Shown in pieces: positions 18,501 to 27,072 of a DNA stretch of 64,000 nucleotides (positions are counted from its first letter, which is position 1; every line of letters starts with the position of its first letter). Source of the DNA: Ardenticatenaceae bacterium (GTDB lineage Bacteria; Chloroflexota; Anaerolineae; Promineifilales; Promineifilaceae); NCBI GenBank assembly GCA_020634245.1, contig JACKCC010000010.1:1-64000 (forward strand), read 5' to 3'. Under the pieces are notes generated by a model. The model did no database searches and was not told where the DNA came from. It saw only the letters and a list, made by a program, of their open reading frames with translations. The position numbers and the translations under genes are program-made.

Positions 18501-18965
18501 AGAGTAGATGGCGAGGAGATCGTTACCCTGGCGAATAGTCAATCTGTTTCTATCGGTCATGTCTGGCATGATGCTGAGGTAATTGGCGAGGACAGAAAAA
18601 TCCAGGTCTATATGGATGGCGCGCTAATATTGGAACATGAGGATGAATATCCAGTGCTGCAAGGTACTATTGTTTTCGAACCGTTAGCCGACTCCCAGGT
18701 TCAAATAGATGACGTTGAGATTTGGCCAGTCTATGTTGAGTTTTTTGAACCGATGATTGACGGGTATCGGCTAGATTTATGCGTTACGCCTGGTGCGGAA
18801 TGCGGCGAACCAGCCGCCACAGCCTGGTGTCAGCAGCAGGGTTTTTTCGAGGCCACAGATTTTGAAGAAGACCTGAACATTGGAGCCAAGGGTCTTGAAG
18901 CGATAACGATTGGTTCTGGCCAGATTGTCAATGTTGATGCATTCAAAAGCATTACCTGCCGGTAA
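15525..18965 (+). CDS. Membrane-anchored CHAT protease with death-like domain, TPR-like repeats and extracellular C-terminus
   Basis: 1146 residues from the ATG at 15525 (GGAAGG site 10 bp upstream). Order: a short acidic N-terminus; a helical domain (about 30-97, FTLEEIQGLCFDLSVEFEHL) resembling effector-associated, death-like adaptor domains; a CHAT caspase-like protease (about 140-505) with catalytic His358 in HFIGHGG and Cys405 in LNSCEGA; five or six TPR-like helical repeats (about 520-840); one transmembrane helix (about 856-880); and an extracellular LamG/concanavalin-like domain (about 900-1080) ending in a Cys-containing module. It probably senses something outside and activates a cytosolic protease, possibly through partners docking on the death-like domain. 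Substrate unknown. It is convergent with the next gene, 2 bp apart. Confidence 0.85.
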   Translation: MSDSTSREPNGGENPDQPNNQPVSDSLETHRGFQQLRDLIDQHFTLEEIQGLCFDLSVEFEHLAGSTRPLKIQNLIAHLGQRQRLPDLLHWLKQQRPQVDWAVAEQADWRPPVESFDFAAVPVHERPSRTPQYLDFEIEVGAGQGREYPVAVIRSPAGEARETMQFPYDELALENRLQSLQIALLHAGGAHRQMLTAEERLVQEFGRDLFNALLTGEMRSRFDVSCTEARTQGKGLRLKLRLQPPELARLPWEFLYDSRRAEYICLSRETPVIRYLELPQSIQPLTVNPPLRILGMAVSPRGLPPLDIDREKQRVDMAVRPLQASGIVQLTWLAGSTWRDLQRAMRAGPWHIFHFIGHGGFDRLADEGFIALANESSDPHRLMATELGRLLADHHSLRMVLLNSCEGARGSQHDVFSSSAAILVRRGLPAVLAMQYAITDRAAIEFARAFYEALTDNLPVDAAVAEARKAVSLAMSYTVEWGTPVLYMRAPQGIIFKIAAAPRPAPIDLTETSSGLEERLEQLYTDGLGAYWVEDWDKACRRFQKILDIKPGYGDTAVRLAAAQRQKKLQILYQQAQAAGENWGAAISALEEIVADAPEYRDAQALLAAARQQKQLADLYAEARRLHGAGQWQAVVNVFGQIRGMEPEYPDSDDLLVNAEQEVAELQRQAELNRLYGRAVRQIDAGEWESARQLLATIVEMEPDYRETKGLLARAEEAAAHVKAEQERQAQVNTWYEQALSLARAGQWPQVLAKMQEIAALDPQFADVEGITERAQAEIEQAESEARRQDVLATLYAEAVRLLKAESYQAALEKWRDVQALDAEYPDRQRVQHTAKKKLKQLSQTAVPRRRWPRKNWLWLGGAGVVVTAVVLLLLLNPFEWGMGNEAAGIVPTASVAACEPEAIYCEDFENGRADDWKLEPGWEVIESSANHYLQGSENSYAFLQHTGWTDYRLRFRFKLDQGRLQLYYRYLPEEKQWYTIGNAEAGNFYLVRVDGEEIVTLANSQSVSIGHVWHDAEVIGEDRKIQVYMDGALILEHEDEYPVLQGTIVFEPLADSQVQIDDVEIWPVYVEFFEPMIDGYRLDLCVTPGAECGEPAATAWCQQQGFFEATDFEEDLNIGAKGLEAITIGSGQIVNVDAFKSITCR

Positions 18966-18967
18966 TC

Positions 18968-21310
18968 TTAAAACGGCCAGAAAAGAGGTACGGCCGTTAC
19001 CACAACCACAATCAGCACCAACACCAGCGGCAGCCCCACCTTAAGATAATCGGTAAAACGATAGCCGCCCGGCCCCATCACCAGCACATTGGCCGGGTGG
19101 CCCACCGGACTGAGGAAACTGGCCGACGCGCCAAACGCAATCCCCATCATCAGCGGGTAAGGCGAGACACCTAAATCGGCGGCGGCGCTCAGGGCGATGG
19201 GCGCCATCAACACCGCCACCACCGGATTCGGCATGAACAGCGTGGCCAGCATGGAAAGGACAAACAACCCGGCCAACACCGCATGCGGCCCCAGACCGCC
19301 TATCGCCCCCATCATCCCCTGCGCCAGGAAAGCGGCCGTGCCCGATTGGTCCATAGCAATACCCAGCGGCAGCATCCCGGCAATGAGGAAGACCGCCTTC
19401 CACTCAATAAAGCGGTACGCCTCCTCCATGTCCAGGCAGCCGGTAATGACCATGAGCGTGGCTCCAATGATGGCGGCAATGGCGATGGGCAGCCAGCCCA
19501 GCAGGACAACAAAAATGACGCCCAGCATGATCGTCCCGGCCAGCGGCGCTTTTTCCAACTTCAATGGCGCTTGCGCTTCTTCTTCTAGCACCAGAAATTC
19601 CGGATCGTGACCCAATAGATTGATTTTTTCACGCAGGCCATAGAGCAAGAGGGCATCACCCAATTGTAACGGCCGTTCCGCCAGATTCGATCGATACGCC
19701 CGCCCATTGTGCCAGATGGCCAGCACATTCAGGCCAAATCGCTCGCGAAAACGCAGTTCTTGTAAGGTCTTGCCGGCCAGCGTCGTAAACGGCGACAAGA
19801 TAGCTTGCGTCAGCGCCATCGGCCCGGTGGCCAACTGTTCCAGGGTGATCGCTGGGTGGGGATCAATGATCAGGCCCTGCAAATCGCGAATGATGGTCAG
19901 GTTGCGCGGGTCACCGGCTACGACCAGGGTGTCATCCACAGCCAATTCTGTTTCCGGGCCAGGCACGATTTCTGGCTGTCCAGTGCGTTGGAGACTAACG
20001 GCCGTTAACCCATAGGTACGTCCCAGGCGGCTTTCGGCCAACGTTTTTCCGGCCAGGTCGGAGTTTTCGGGGATGCGGATGGTGAGTAAGCGGTCGTCAA
20101 GTTGGTAAACGGCCGTTGCCGCCTCATCCAACACCCGAAAATCCATCGTTTCCCGCAGCATCTCCAACTTGCTGTCTTCCCCCTGCACCAACAGCCAATC
20201 CCCCGCTTCTAACGGCAAATTGCGCAGCATCTCCCGCCGCAAGCCGCCATTACGCCGGATGGCCAGCACATTAACTCCTAACTGACGGTGAAAATCCAAT
20301 TGCAGCAAAGTTTGGCCGACGTAAGGCGAATCGACTGTGACTTGAAATTCGGCCATCCCCACCGGCCCCGGCATGAGATGCCACAAATCGATTGGCTTGT
20401 CTTCGACGATGAAGTTAGGCTGCTGGCTGAGTTGGTGCAGCCGATCCAGCCGCCCCAACGCCAGCAGGCAGTCGCCTTCGTGCAGAATGGTTTCGGGAGT
20501 GGGAGCGAATTGGTGACGGCCGTTACACATCACCGCCAAAATATTCAACCCCAGCGCTCGACCAATCCGGCTCTCGGCCAGCGTCTTGCCCGCCAGCCCG
20601 CTGCCGGGCGGAATCGTAATCCGGGCCAGCACCTCATGCAGTTCGTACAACTCATCAGCCTGGCCATTGTCGCGACTGGTGATGGCCTGAATCGGATCGC
20701 GCACCGGCAGCAGATGCCGGCCCACAAGCACCATGAACGCCGTTCCCGCCAGCAGCACAACCGCACCGGCTGGCGCATAGTCGAAAAAGCTAAACGGCCG
20801 TAATCCGGCATCGCGTAGAGCATCACTCACCAGGATATTGGGCGGCGTACCGATGAGCGTCAGCGTACCGCCCAGCAGCGCACCAAACACCAGGGGCAGC
20901 AGCAGCTTGGATGGCGGCCGTTTCGTCTGTCGGGCGATGTCCAAAATCACCGGCAGCAGCAGCGCGGCCACGCCGATGTTGTTCATGAAAGCCGACATCA
21001 CCCCAGCGGTGATCATGATGACGATGAGCAGGCGCACTTCCCCTTCGCCAGCCAGCCGCAGCACTTGTTTGCCGATTTGATTGGCAATGCCCGTCTGCCC
21101 CAACCCGCCGCTGAGGATGAACACGGCCCAAACAGTAACGACGGCCGAATTGCTAAAACCGGACAATGCTTCTTCCGGCGTCACCAATCGGCCAACGACC
21201 AGCGCCGCCAACACCAACAGGGCCACAACATCAACCCGTAATTTTTCGGTCACAAACAGGAGGATCGCCACCGCAAGGATGGCAATGACAAGTAGGATTT
21301 CAGCGGTCAT
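18968..21310 (-). CDS. SLC13/DASS-type permease with four RCK_C (TrkA-C) domains
   Basis: 780 residues. An N-terminal block of about six helices (1-200) with NNIGVAALLLPV and GTPPNILV, and a C-terminal block of helices (about 580-780) with NPVVAVLMAPIALS, form the ion-transporter-like permease. Between them lie four tandem RCK_C domains (about 210-575), each starting with a GKTLAES- or GQTLLQL-like turn and ending in GDxLLxxG. RCK_C domains bind small ligands and gate transport. The usual number in this family is two; four is on the high side. The substrate is an anion such as sulfate or a dicarboxylate by family analogy. Divergent from the MscS gene. Confidence 0.92.
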   Translation of the reverse strand: MTAEILLVIAILAVAILLFVTEKLRVDVVALLVLAALVVGRLVTPEEALSGFSNSAVVTVWAVFILSGGLGQTGIANQIGKQVLRLAGEGEVRLLIVIMITAGVMSAFMNNIGVAALLLPVILDIARQTKRPPSKLLLPLVFGALLGGTLTLIGTPPNILVSDALRDAGLRPFSFFDYAPAGAVVLLAGTAFMVLVGRHLLPVRDPIQAITSRDNGQADELYELHEVLARITIPPGSGLAGKTLAESRIGRALGLNILAVMCNGRHQFAPTPETILHEGDCLLALGRLDRLHQLSQQPNFIVEDKPIDLWHLMPGPVGMAEFQVTVDSPYVGQTLLQLDFHRQLGVNVLAIRRNGGLRREMLRNLPLEAGDWLLVQGEDSKLEMLRETMDFRVLDEAATAVYQLDDRLLTIRIPENSDLAGKTLAESRLGRTYGLTAVSLQRTGQPEIVPGPETELAVDDTLVVAGDPRNLTIIRDLQGLIIDPHPAITLEQLATGPMALTQAILSPFTTLAGKTLQELRFRERFGLNVLAIWHNGRAYRSNLAERPLQLGDALLLYGLREKINLLGHDPEFLVLEEEAQAPLKLEKAPLAGTIMLGVIFVVLLGWLPIAIAAIIGATLMVITGCLDMEEAYRFIEWKAVFLIAGMLPLGIAMDQSGTAAFLAQGMMGAIGGLGPHAVLAGLFVLSMLATLFMPNPVVAVLMAPIALSAAADLGVSPYPLMMGIAFGASASFLSPVGHPANVLVMGPGGYRFTDYLKVGLPLVLVLIVVVVTAVPLFWPF

Positions 21311-21399
21311 GGTTCATTCTTCTCCAACGAATCAAGACATGAATGTAAGGGATGCTTTCAATCATAAAGGGTTTCGGCCGCCAAAACAACCTTTACCGG

Positions 21400-21427
21400 T
21401 TGGCATCCTGATTGGCCGGATGATAAG
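21400..21427 (+). promoter_or_regulatory. Possible promoter of the MscS gene
   Basis: TTGGCA (21400-21405) and GATAAG (21422-21427) are 16 bp apart, in the 189-bp gap between the divergent permease and channel genes. Both depart from consensus. Low confidence. Confidence 0.25.
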
Positions 21428-21499
21428 CTTTGTTAAGGTGCTGAGAATGGGCGCAGCACCGGCTTCATTTATCAAAATAGTCCTGTTGGAGGAAATGAA

Positions 21500-22375
21500 A
21501 TGAGTAAATTATGGGCTGGCATTCTGAGCAGATTACAGGCAATTTTCGATCCCGATACGTTGAGCGAACTGGTAGTCGAATGGTTGGGTAACCTGATCGT
21601 GGGGTTGATCATCATCCTGGTTTTTTACCTGATCTGGCGCATTATTCGCCTGGTTTTACGGCCGTCCCTGGTGCGCGGCGGTGTGGATGAGACGACGACT
21701 TCGTTTGTAGAAACGGCTGTTAAATACACCATTATCATCATCGGCGTCGTCACCGCGCTGGACTCGGCCGGCATCCAGACTTCGGCCGTCCTGGCCTCGC
21801 TGGGAATCGCCGGGCTGACCATCGGCTTTGCCGCCCGCGACGCCCTCTCCAATCTCATTTCCGGCATCCTGATTTTCCTGGATCGCCCCTTTGTCATTGG
21901 TGATTTGGTGGAGGTGGAGGATAAATACGGCCGTGTCGATCGCATCACCTTACGCTCCACCCGCATCGTCACCAGCGACGGCAAGATGCTGGCCGTGCCC
22001 AACACCGAAGTCATCAACAAAACCGTCGCCTCCTACACCAATTTTCCCCATTTGCGGCTGGACATTCCGGTCACGGTTGGCGTTAACGAGAATTTAGCCG
22101 AAGTCCGGCGCATTCTGCTTGATTTAGTAACCGATCACCCTGATTTCCTGGCCGATCCGGCCCCGCGCGTCGTCGTCGAGGCGCTCAACGATTACAACGT
22201 GGCCATGGAATTGCAAGCGTGGCTCATCAAAGAGCGGGAACATGTCGAGCGACGCTCGGAGCTGCGAGAGCAGGTGTTTAATGCGCTGAATAAAGCTGGC
22301 GTGGAGATGCCTTTCGAGACGCTCCAGATACGGCCGTTGCAGGTGAACTGGCAAAACGGGTTAGCGCCATCGTAA
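21500..22375 (+). CDS. Small-conductance mechanosensitive channel (MscS family)
   Basis: 291 residues. It opens under membrane tension to release solutes during hypo-osmotic shock. Hydrophobic helices lie at about 28-50, 73-92 and 96-120; the last is the pore-lining TM3 with the Gly/Ala-rich pattern LASLGIAGLTIGFAARDALSN. It is followed by the beta domain motif DRPFVIGDLVEV and the C-terminal vestibule. Start ATG at 21500 behind GGAGG. Length and domain order are normal for the family. Confidence 0.95.
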   Translation: MSKLWAGILSRLQAIFDPDTLSELVVEWLGNLIVGLIIILVFYLIWRIIRLVLRPSLVRGGVDETTTSFVETAVKYTIIIIGVVTALDSAGIQTSAVLASLGIAGLTIGFAARDALSNLISGILIFLDRPFVIGDLVEVEDKYGRVDRITLRSTRIVTSDGKMLAVPNTEVINKTVASYTNFPHLRLDIPVTVGVNENLAEVRRILLDLVTDHPDFLADPAPRVVVEALNDYNVAMELQAWLIKEREHVERRSELREQVFNALNKAGVEMPFETLQIRPLQVNWQNGLAPS

Positions 22376-22524
22376 GACAATTGTCGTAGGCTAAAAGACA
22401 ACTTTGGGTAGAGGACAAGACTGGATAAATGTTTTACACTATCAAAGTGACAAAGAGCTTGAATTTGTTGACAATTTGAACTGGGGCGAGCTGCCCAATA
22501 GTGTCTCTGAGGAGGCTGATTAAC

Positions 22525-25260
22525 ATGAGAAGATTATTGAATTTACGTTTACTCGTAGTTTTGATGTTATTGCTGGCATTGGCGGCCTGTAATGGCGGCC
22601 AGGAAGCCAGCACGCCCGCGGCTACGGCCGTACCCGAACAGGCCGAACAAGCTGATACGGCCGTTCCCCCTACCGCCACTCCACCCGTCGCCACGCCCAC
22701 CATCGTCATCCCTACGCCAGAACCGGAGCCAACCCTGACGCCGGAGCCGGTCGTCGTGCCTGAGGTGACGACCAGTGAAAAACCGGTGTTTGCTGTGTTC
22801 CGAGAAACGGCAGTTGACACCAACCCCGCCATCTTCCATGATCCCATCGCCCCTGATCTAGGCAACGTCGTCGTTCCCTTCGTCTTGTCCGAAGGGCAGC
22901 GGGCGCGGCTGGCCCAGGACGGCATGGTCGTCAGCCCTGGCGTGGAAAAAGAATTCTTCACCGTCTACGAGCAGATGCGCTACGCCAACCTGCCCCCCTT
23001 CGTCACTAGCGACTCCCTGCTCCACATCTACCACCTGCTCTTCGACAAAGTCCTGCGCACCGCCGAAAAAGAATCCTTCATTCCCCTGCTGGCCAGTTTG
23101 AATGAGGCCATGCTGGCCCAAACCGACGCCCAATATCAAGCGCTCAAAGGCTCCGATTGGGAAGACGCTGCCTTGCGCACCGTCGCTTTCATCGGCGTGG
23201 GCAGCAAGCTGCTGGACGCCAACACCCCAATCCCGGCTTACGCCGCCGATCTGGTCGAGGCCGAAATCGCCAACATCGAAGCCGCGTCCGGCATCATCCC
23301 CTCCCCTATCTTCCCCGGCCTGGAAAACGGCGAGGATTACACCCAGTACATCGCCCGCGGCCATTACACCACCAGTGAGGAACTCACCGCCTACTTCAAA
23401 AGCATGATGTGGTACGGCCGTATGACCTTCCGTCTTAAATCGCGCGACCCTGAAGTGGGCAAAGCGGAAACCCGCGCCGCTTTGCTGTTGGTGCAGGCTC
23501 TGCGTACCGCCCAGGTCAACGGCCAACCGGCCCTCGACGCCTGGCTCGATCTGTACAATCCCACCGTCTTCTTCGTCGGCCGCAGCGATGATTTGACCGC
23601 CTTCCAATACCTCGACGTGATTGACGCCGTCTACGGCCCCAACGCTGACCTGGCTGCCATCGCCGACGAGAGCAAGCTGACCACCTTCATCGAAGCCGCC
23701 AACCAACTGCCCCCCCCCATGATTTTGGGCCTGGTCATCAGCGTCACCGATAACGTGGAAGACGTAACCAAAGGGTTCCGCTTCATGGGCCAGCGCTTCG
23801 TGCCCGATGCCTACATTTTCCGCCAGTTGATTTATAGGAACGTGGACGGCCGTATGCTGCCCAAAGGCCTCGACGTCATGGCCGCCATGGGTTCCGACCG
23901 CGCCTACACCCTGCTCGACGAGATGGGTGAAACCGAATACCTGCGCTACCCGGAACAAATGGCCAAAATGCAGGACTGGACGGCCAGCTTGACCACCGAG
24001 GAATGGACCGAAACCCTTTACACCACCTGGCTCTACAGCTTCTACCCGCTGTTGGAAGAACCGGGCGCTGGCTACCCCCAATTCATGCAGACTGATGCCT
24101 GGTTGGATAAGCAGCTTAACACCAGTCTGGGCAGTTGGGCTGAATTGAAGCACGATACCATTCTCTATGCGAAGCAAGTTTACGCCGAATTGGGCGGCGG
24201 CGGCAGCAACGCGCCCCAGCCTTTGCTGGCTCAGGGTTACGTTGAACCGGTTCCCGAATTCTTTGCCCGCATCTCGGCCCTCACCAGCATGACCCTGGAC
24301 GGCCTGGACAGCCGCAATTTGCTCAACGAGCAAGATGGCAACAGCTTACAGCGCCTGCTGGAACTGTCCGATGCCTTCAAATTGATGGCCGAAAAAGAGC
24401 TGCGCGGTGAGCCGCTGACCAATTCCGAAATCGACCTCATCCGCTTCTACGGCGGCGAACTGGAACATTTAACGATGGCTGCCGCCGACCGCGACGAGAG
24501 TGATCCCAACGCCCAACCGTACATGGATGAGGAACCGCAAGCGGCCGTCGTCGCTGACGTAGCCACTGCGCCTGATCCTGATGGCGATGGTGTTCCCAAC
24601 CCGGTCGTTTTGGAAGAAGGTGTCGGCCGGATCAACGAAATTTACGTTGTCGTCCCCCTCATCACCGCCGATGGCACAATTCAACTGCAAGTGGCCAAAG
24701 GTGGCGTCTTCGCCTATTATGAATTCCCCTGGCCGGCCGACGACCGCCTGACTGACGAGAAATGGCGCGGCATGTTGGATGATGGCACGGCTCCTGACCT
24801 GCCCGAATGGACAGGCAGCTTCTTCATCCCGGAAACAGAAAATGCCCAATTACAGCGGGCCATCTACAATTTCCAGAGTTCGCTCAGCGGGGCGTACTGG
24901 GATTTGAGCACCGAATGGTGGCTGTGGAATGCCAGCCCGGACGTGCAGGCTCAGTTTAATGCTTACTTCGACGAACTGCGTGCCGCCAAAAACTTCATCG
25001 GACACCAATGGATTCACGCCAGCTACCGCTCCTTCGACCACCAATCGGACACGTTGGCCGTGGTGACAGTGCGCGAAACCTGGGAAGACAAGTTGTACCC
25101 CTTCGAGATAGATCCCGGCGACATGGAGCCGCTGCGCGATCCCATCAATCAGCGCGGCCCCTACACGCTGGATGTGACCTACACGCTGGAATACATCGAA
25201 AATAGTTGGCAAATTACCGGTGTGGTTTATGCCAATGAGCCACCGGCGTGGGAGAATTAA
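22525..25260 (+). CDS. DUF3160 lipoprotein
   Basis: 911 residues exported as a lipoprotein: signal peptide (1-22) with lipobox LALAAC, then a Thr/Pro/Glu linker (about 25-75) of the kind common in Chloroflexota. The rest matches the large DUF3160 domain (VYEQMRYANLPPFVTSDSLLHIYH near 145, WTASLTTEEWTETLYTTWLYSF near 490). The function of DUF3160 is unknown. The ATG at 22525 follows GAGGAGG. The upstream 149-bp gap contains a TTGACA (22468-22473) without a convincing -10. It is followed 17 bp later by the CapA-like gene, so the two probably form an operon of surface proteins. Confidence 0.9.
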   Translation: MRRLLNLRLLVVLMLLLALAACNGGQEASTPAATAVPEQAEQADTAVPPTATPPVATPTIVIPTPEPEPTLTPEPVVVPEVTTSEKPVFAVFRETAVDTNPAIFHDPIAPDLGNVVVPFVLSEGQRARLAQDGMVVSPGVEKEFFTVYEQMRYANLPPFVTSDSLLHIYHLLFDKVLRTAEKESFIPLLASLNEAMLAQTDAQYQALKGSDWEDAALRTVAFIGVGSKLLDANTPIPAYAADLVEAEIANIEAASGIIPSPIFPGLENGEDYTQYIARGHYTTSEELTAYFKSMMWYGRMTFRLKSRDPEVGKAETRAALLLVQALRTAQVNGQPALDAWLDLYNPTVFFVGRSDDLTAFQYLDVIDAVYGPNADLAAIADESKLTTFIEAANQLPPPMILGLVISVTDNVEDVTKGFRFMGQRFVPDAYIFRQLIYRNVDGRMLPKGLDVMAAMGSDRAYTLLDEMGETEYLRYPEQMAKMQDWTASLTTEEWTETLYTTWLYSFYPLLEEPGAGYPQFMQTDAWLDKQLNTSLGSWAELKHDTILYAKQVYAELGGGGSNAPQPLLAQGYVEPVPEFFARISALTSMTLDGLDSRNLLNEQDGNSLQRLLELSDAFKLMAEKELRGEPLTNSEIDLIRFYGGELEHLTMAAADRDESDPNAQPYMDEEPQAAVVADVATAPDPDGDGVPNPVVLEEGVGRINEIYVVVPLITADGTIQLQVAKGGVFAYYEFPWPADDRLTDEKWRGMLDDGTAPDLPEWTGSFFIPETENAQLQRAIYNFQSSLSGAYWDLSTEWWLWNASPDVQAQFNAYFDELRAAKNFIGHQWIHASYRSFDHQSDTLAVVTVRETWEDKLYPFEIDPGDMEPLRDPINQRGPYTLDVTYTLEYIENSWQITGVVYANEPPAWEN

Positions 25261-25268
25261 AGGTAGAA

Positions 25269-25312
25269 GGCAGAAGGATGAAGGCAGAAAAAAGAGGTCT
25301 CATCCTTCTGCC
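25269..25312 (+). promoter_or_regulatory. Hairpin enclosing the start codon of the CapA-like gene
   Basis: Perfect 13-bp arms at 25269-25281 and 25300-25312 with an 18-nt loop. The left arm contains the ATG (25278-25280) and the adjacent AAGG. Folded mRNA would hide the start. It may be a translational control element or a snap-back repeat that happened to extend the gene's 5' end. Confidence 0.65.
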
Positions 25313-26954
25313 ATTGTTATTGATTCTGTTTGCAGCGGCTTGTGCCAGGCAGGTTGAAACGTCTGGCTTGCTGCCACAACCCGATCTGTCGGCCTATCCC
25401 TGGGTTTATTTACGCGATGGCCAACCGCTGGCAGACGATGAATCCGTTGTCGAACTCATTGCCGTCGGGGATGTGATGTTGGGCCGGGATGTAGCCAACG
25501 AACCAGAACCGCTGGCCGACGTCGTTCCCTGGTTGACCGCCGCTGACCTGACCTTTGGCAATCTGGAAGCGGCTATTGTGGAAGATGGCACGCCGCGCAC
25601 CGCCCCGGCTGGCGAACCACAGCCGATTATTCTAGCAGCACCGGTCACGGCCGTTCCCCACCTCACCAGCGCCGGATTTGACATTCTTAGCCTGGCCAAC
25701 AACCACAGCCTCGATTTTGGGCCGGATGGATTGGCAGAAACGGCCGTTCGTCTGCAAGATGCCAACATCGACGTTGTTGGGGCCGGTCCGGATACCGCCT
25801 CTGCCTACCAGCCCCTCATCCGCGAAGTAGACGGTTTACGTCTGGCCTTCCTGGCTTTCAACGCTGTGCCTGATCCGGCCAATAGTAAACAGTTATCGGT
25901 AAACGGTAATCAGTGGCAACCCGCTGATTGGGACGAGGTACGAGCAACTGAAGCGGTAGCCCAGGCGCAAGAACAGGCCGATGTCGTGGTTGTCTCTATG
26001 CACTGGGGGTATGAGTATGAACAGCAGGTGGATCCGTGGCAGGAAACGGCCGTGCAAGCCCTCACCGCCGCCGGAGCCAATCTGATCCTGGGCCATCATC
26101 CCCACGTTGTTCAAGAAACGTCAAACCTGCTAGGTTTAAGCAACCAGAGATTGCCGAACTTGCAGGTTTTTACTGCTTACAGTCTGGGCAATTTCGTCTT
26201 TGACCAGGGACAAGATGGAACAGATCAAGGGCTGGCACTGCGCGTTTTCTTCGACAAGCAAGGGCTGCGTGCCGTGCAGGTGCTGCCGGTGTGGGCTGGG
26301 CCACATCCGCGCCTGATGACGCCGGAGGAAGCCGCCCCGTTGCTGGCTCGCATCCAGCCACCCCCGCCGCGCATCAGCTTTGCCTGTGAAGGCGATGATT
26401 GCCATCTAGTCAATGAAGCTGGCTTCGACACGCTCGGCCAGCAGGGAGACGCTTCTGGCATTTTCTGGTCAGGAGCAATTGATCTGACCGGGGATGGCGC
26501 AGATGAAATCATCCGCCGCGCCGGGGAACGGGTGACAATTTACCAGGAGGGAACGGCCGTTTACACAACCCCACCCGAATGGTACGTCGTCGATGCCGCG
26601 CTGGGCGATCCCAATGATGACGGCCGTTACGAACTGCTGCTGGCCATCTGGCAAACCGACAACGAAGGCCACGACCGCAGCCAACCATACATCGTCGGCT
26701 ATCGCGGCGGCGAGTACAAGCTGATTTGGGGGGGACGGCCGTTAGCCCGCCCCATCAGTGAAATCGAACTGGGTGATGTGGATGGGGATGGCAAACAGGA
26801 ACTAGTTTCTGTTGAAGAAGATGCGATATCCGTTTGGCGCTGGCAGGGCTGGAATTTTAGCTTGATGTGGCGCAGTGAAAACGGCCGTTATCAAGGTTTG
26901 GTGCTTCAGAAAAACGAACAGGGATACGAAACCATCACTATCACAACTCCATAA
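25278..26954 (+). CDS. CapA-family (PGA_cap) metallophosphatase-like lipoprotein with FG-GAP-type repeats
   Basis: 558 residues. Signal peptide with lipobox FAAAC. The PGA_cap domain (about 55-350) shows GDVMLGRD, GNLEAAI, LANNHSLDFG, MHWGYEYEQ and the terminal GHHPHVVQ metal-site motif. The C-terminal 170 residues have Ca2+-type FG-GAP/VCBS motifs (DLTGDGADE, GDPNDDGRYE, GDVDGDGKQE), which usually form a beta-propeller. CapA proteins act in capsule or poly-glutamate synthesis; others in the family are uncharacterised surface hydrolases. The start is uncertain because the only ATG near lies in a hairpin. Confidence 0.9.
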   Translation: MKAEKRGLILLPLLLILFAAACARQVETSGLLPQPDLSAYPWVYLRDGQPLADDESVVELIAVGDVMLGRDVANEPEPLADVVPWLTAADLTFGNLEAAIVEDGTPRTAPAGEPQPIILAAPVTAVPHLTSAGFDILSLANNHSLDFGPDGLAETAVRLQDANIDVVGAGPDTASAYQPLIREVDGLRLAFLAFNAVPDPANSKQLSVNGNQWQPADWDEVRATEAVAQAQEQADVVVVSMHWGYEYEQQVDPWQETAVQALTAAGANLILGHHPHVVQETSNLLGLSNQRLPNLQVFTAYSLGNFVFDQGQDGTDQGLALRVFFDKQGLRAVQVLPVWAGPHPRLMTPEEAAPLLARIQPPPPRISFACEGDDCHLVNEAGFDTLGQQGDASGIFWSGAIDLTGDGADEIIRRAGERVTIYQEGTAVYTTPPEWYVVDAALGDPNDDGRYELLLAIWQTDNEGHDRSQPYIVGYRGGEYKLIWGGRPLARPISEIELGDVDGDGKQELVSVEEDAISVWRWQGWNFSLMWRSENGRYQGLVLQKNEQGYETITITTP

Positions 26955-27034
26955 AACCAGCCGCCCACAACTAACAACGGCAGCCCAAAACGCCGACTAT
27001 GTCTCTCCTTTTCCATCGCCGGGCCATTTTCGTT

Positions 27035-27040
27035 TACAAT
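27035..27040 (+). promoter_or_regulatory. Possible -10 element of BtrH-like gene
   Basis: TACAAT, 32 bp before the ATG at 27073, in a 118-bp gap with no gene. A clear -35 is not seen. Low confidence. Confidence 0.3.
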
Positions 27041-27072
27041 GAAGCAAAATTCAGCCCAAAAGGAGCGTGACC

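Noticed and set aside
22858..24333. 491-codon frame opposite the DUF3160 gene
   Set aside because: Antisense shadow in a GC-rich gene; composition is Gly/Val-biased without any motif.
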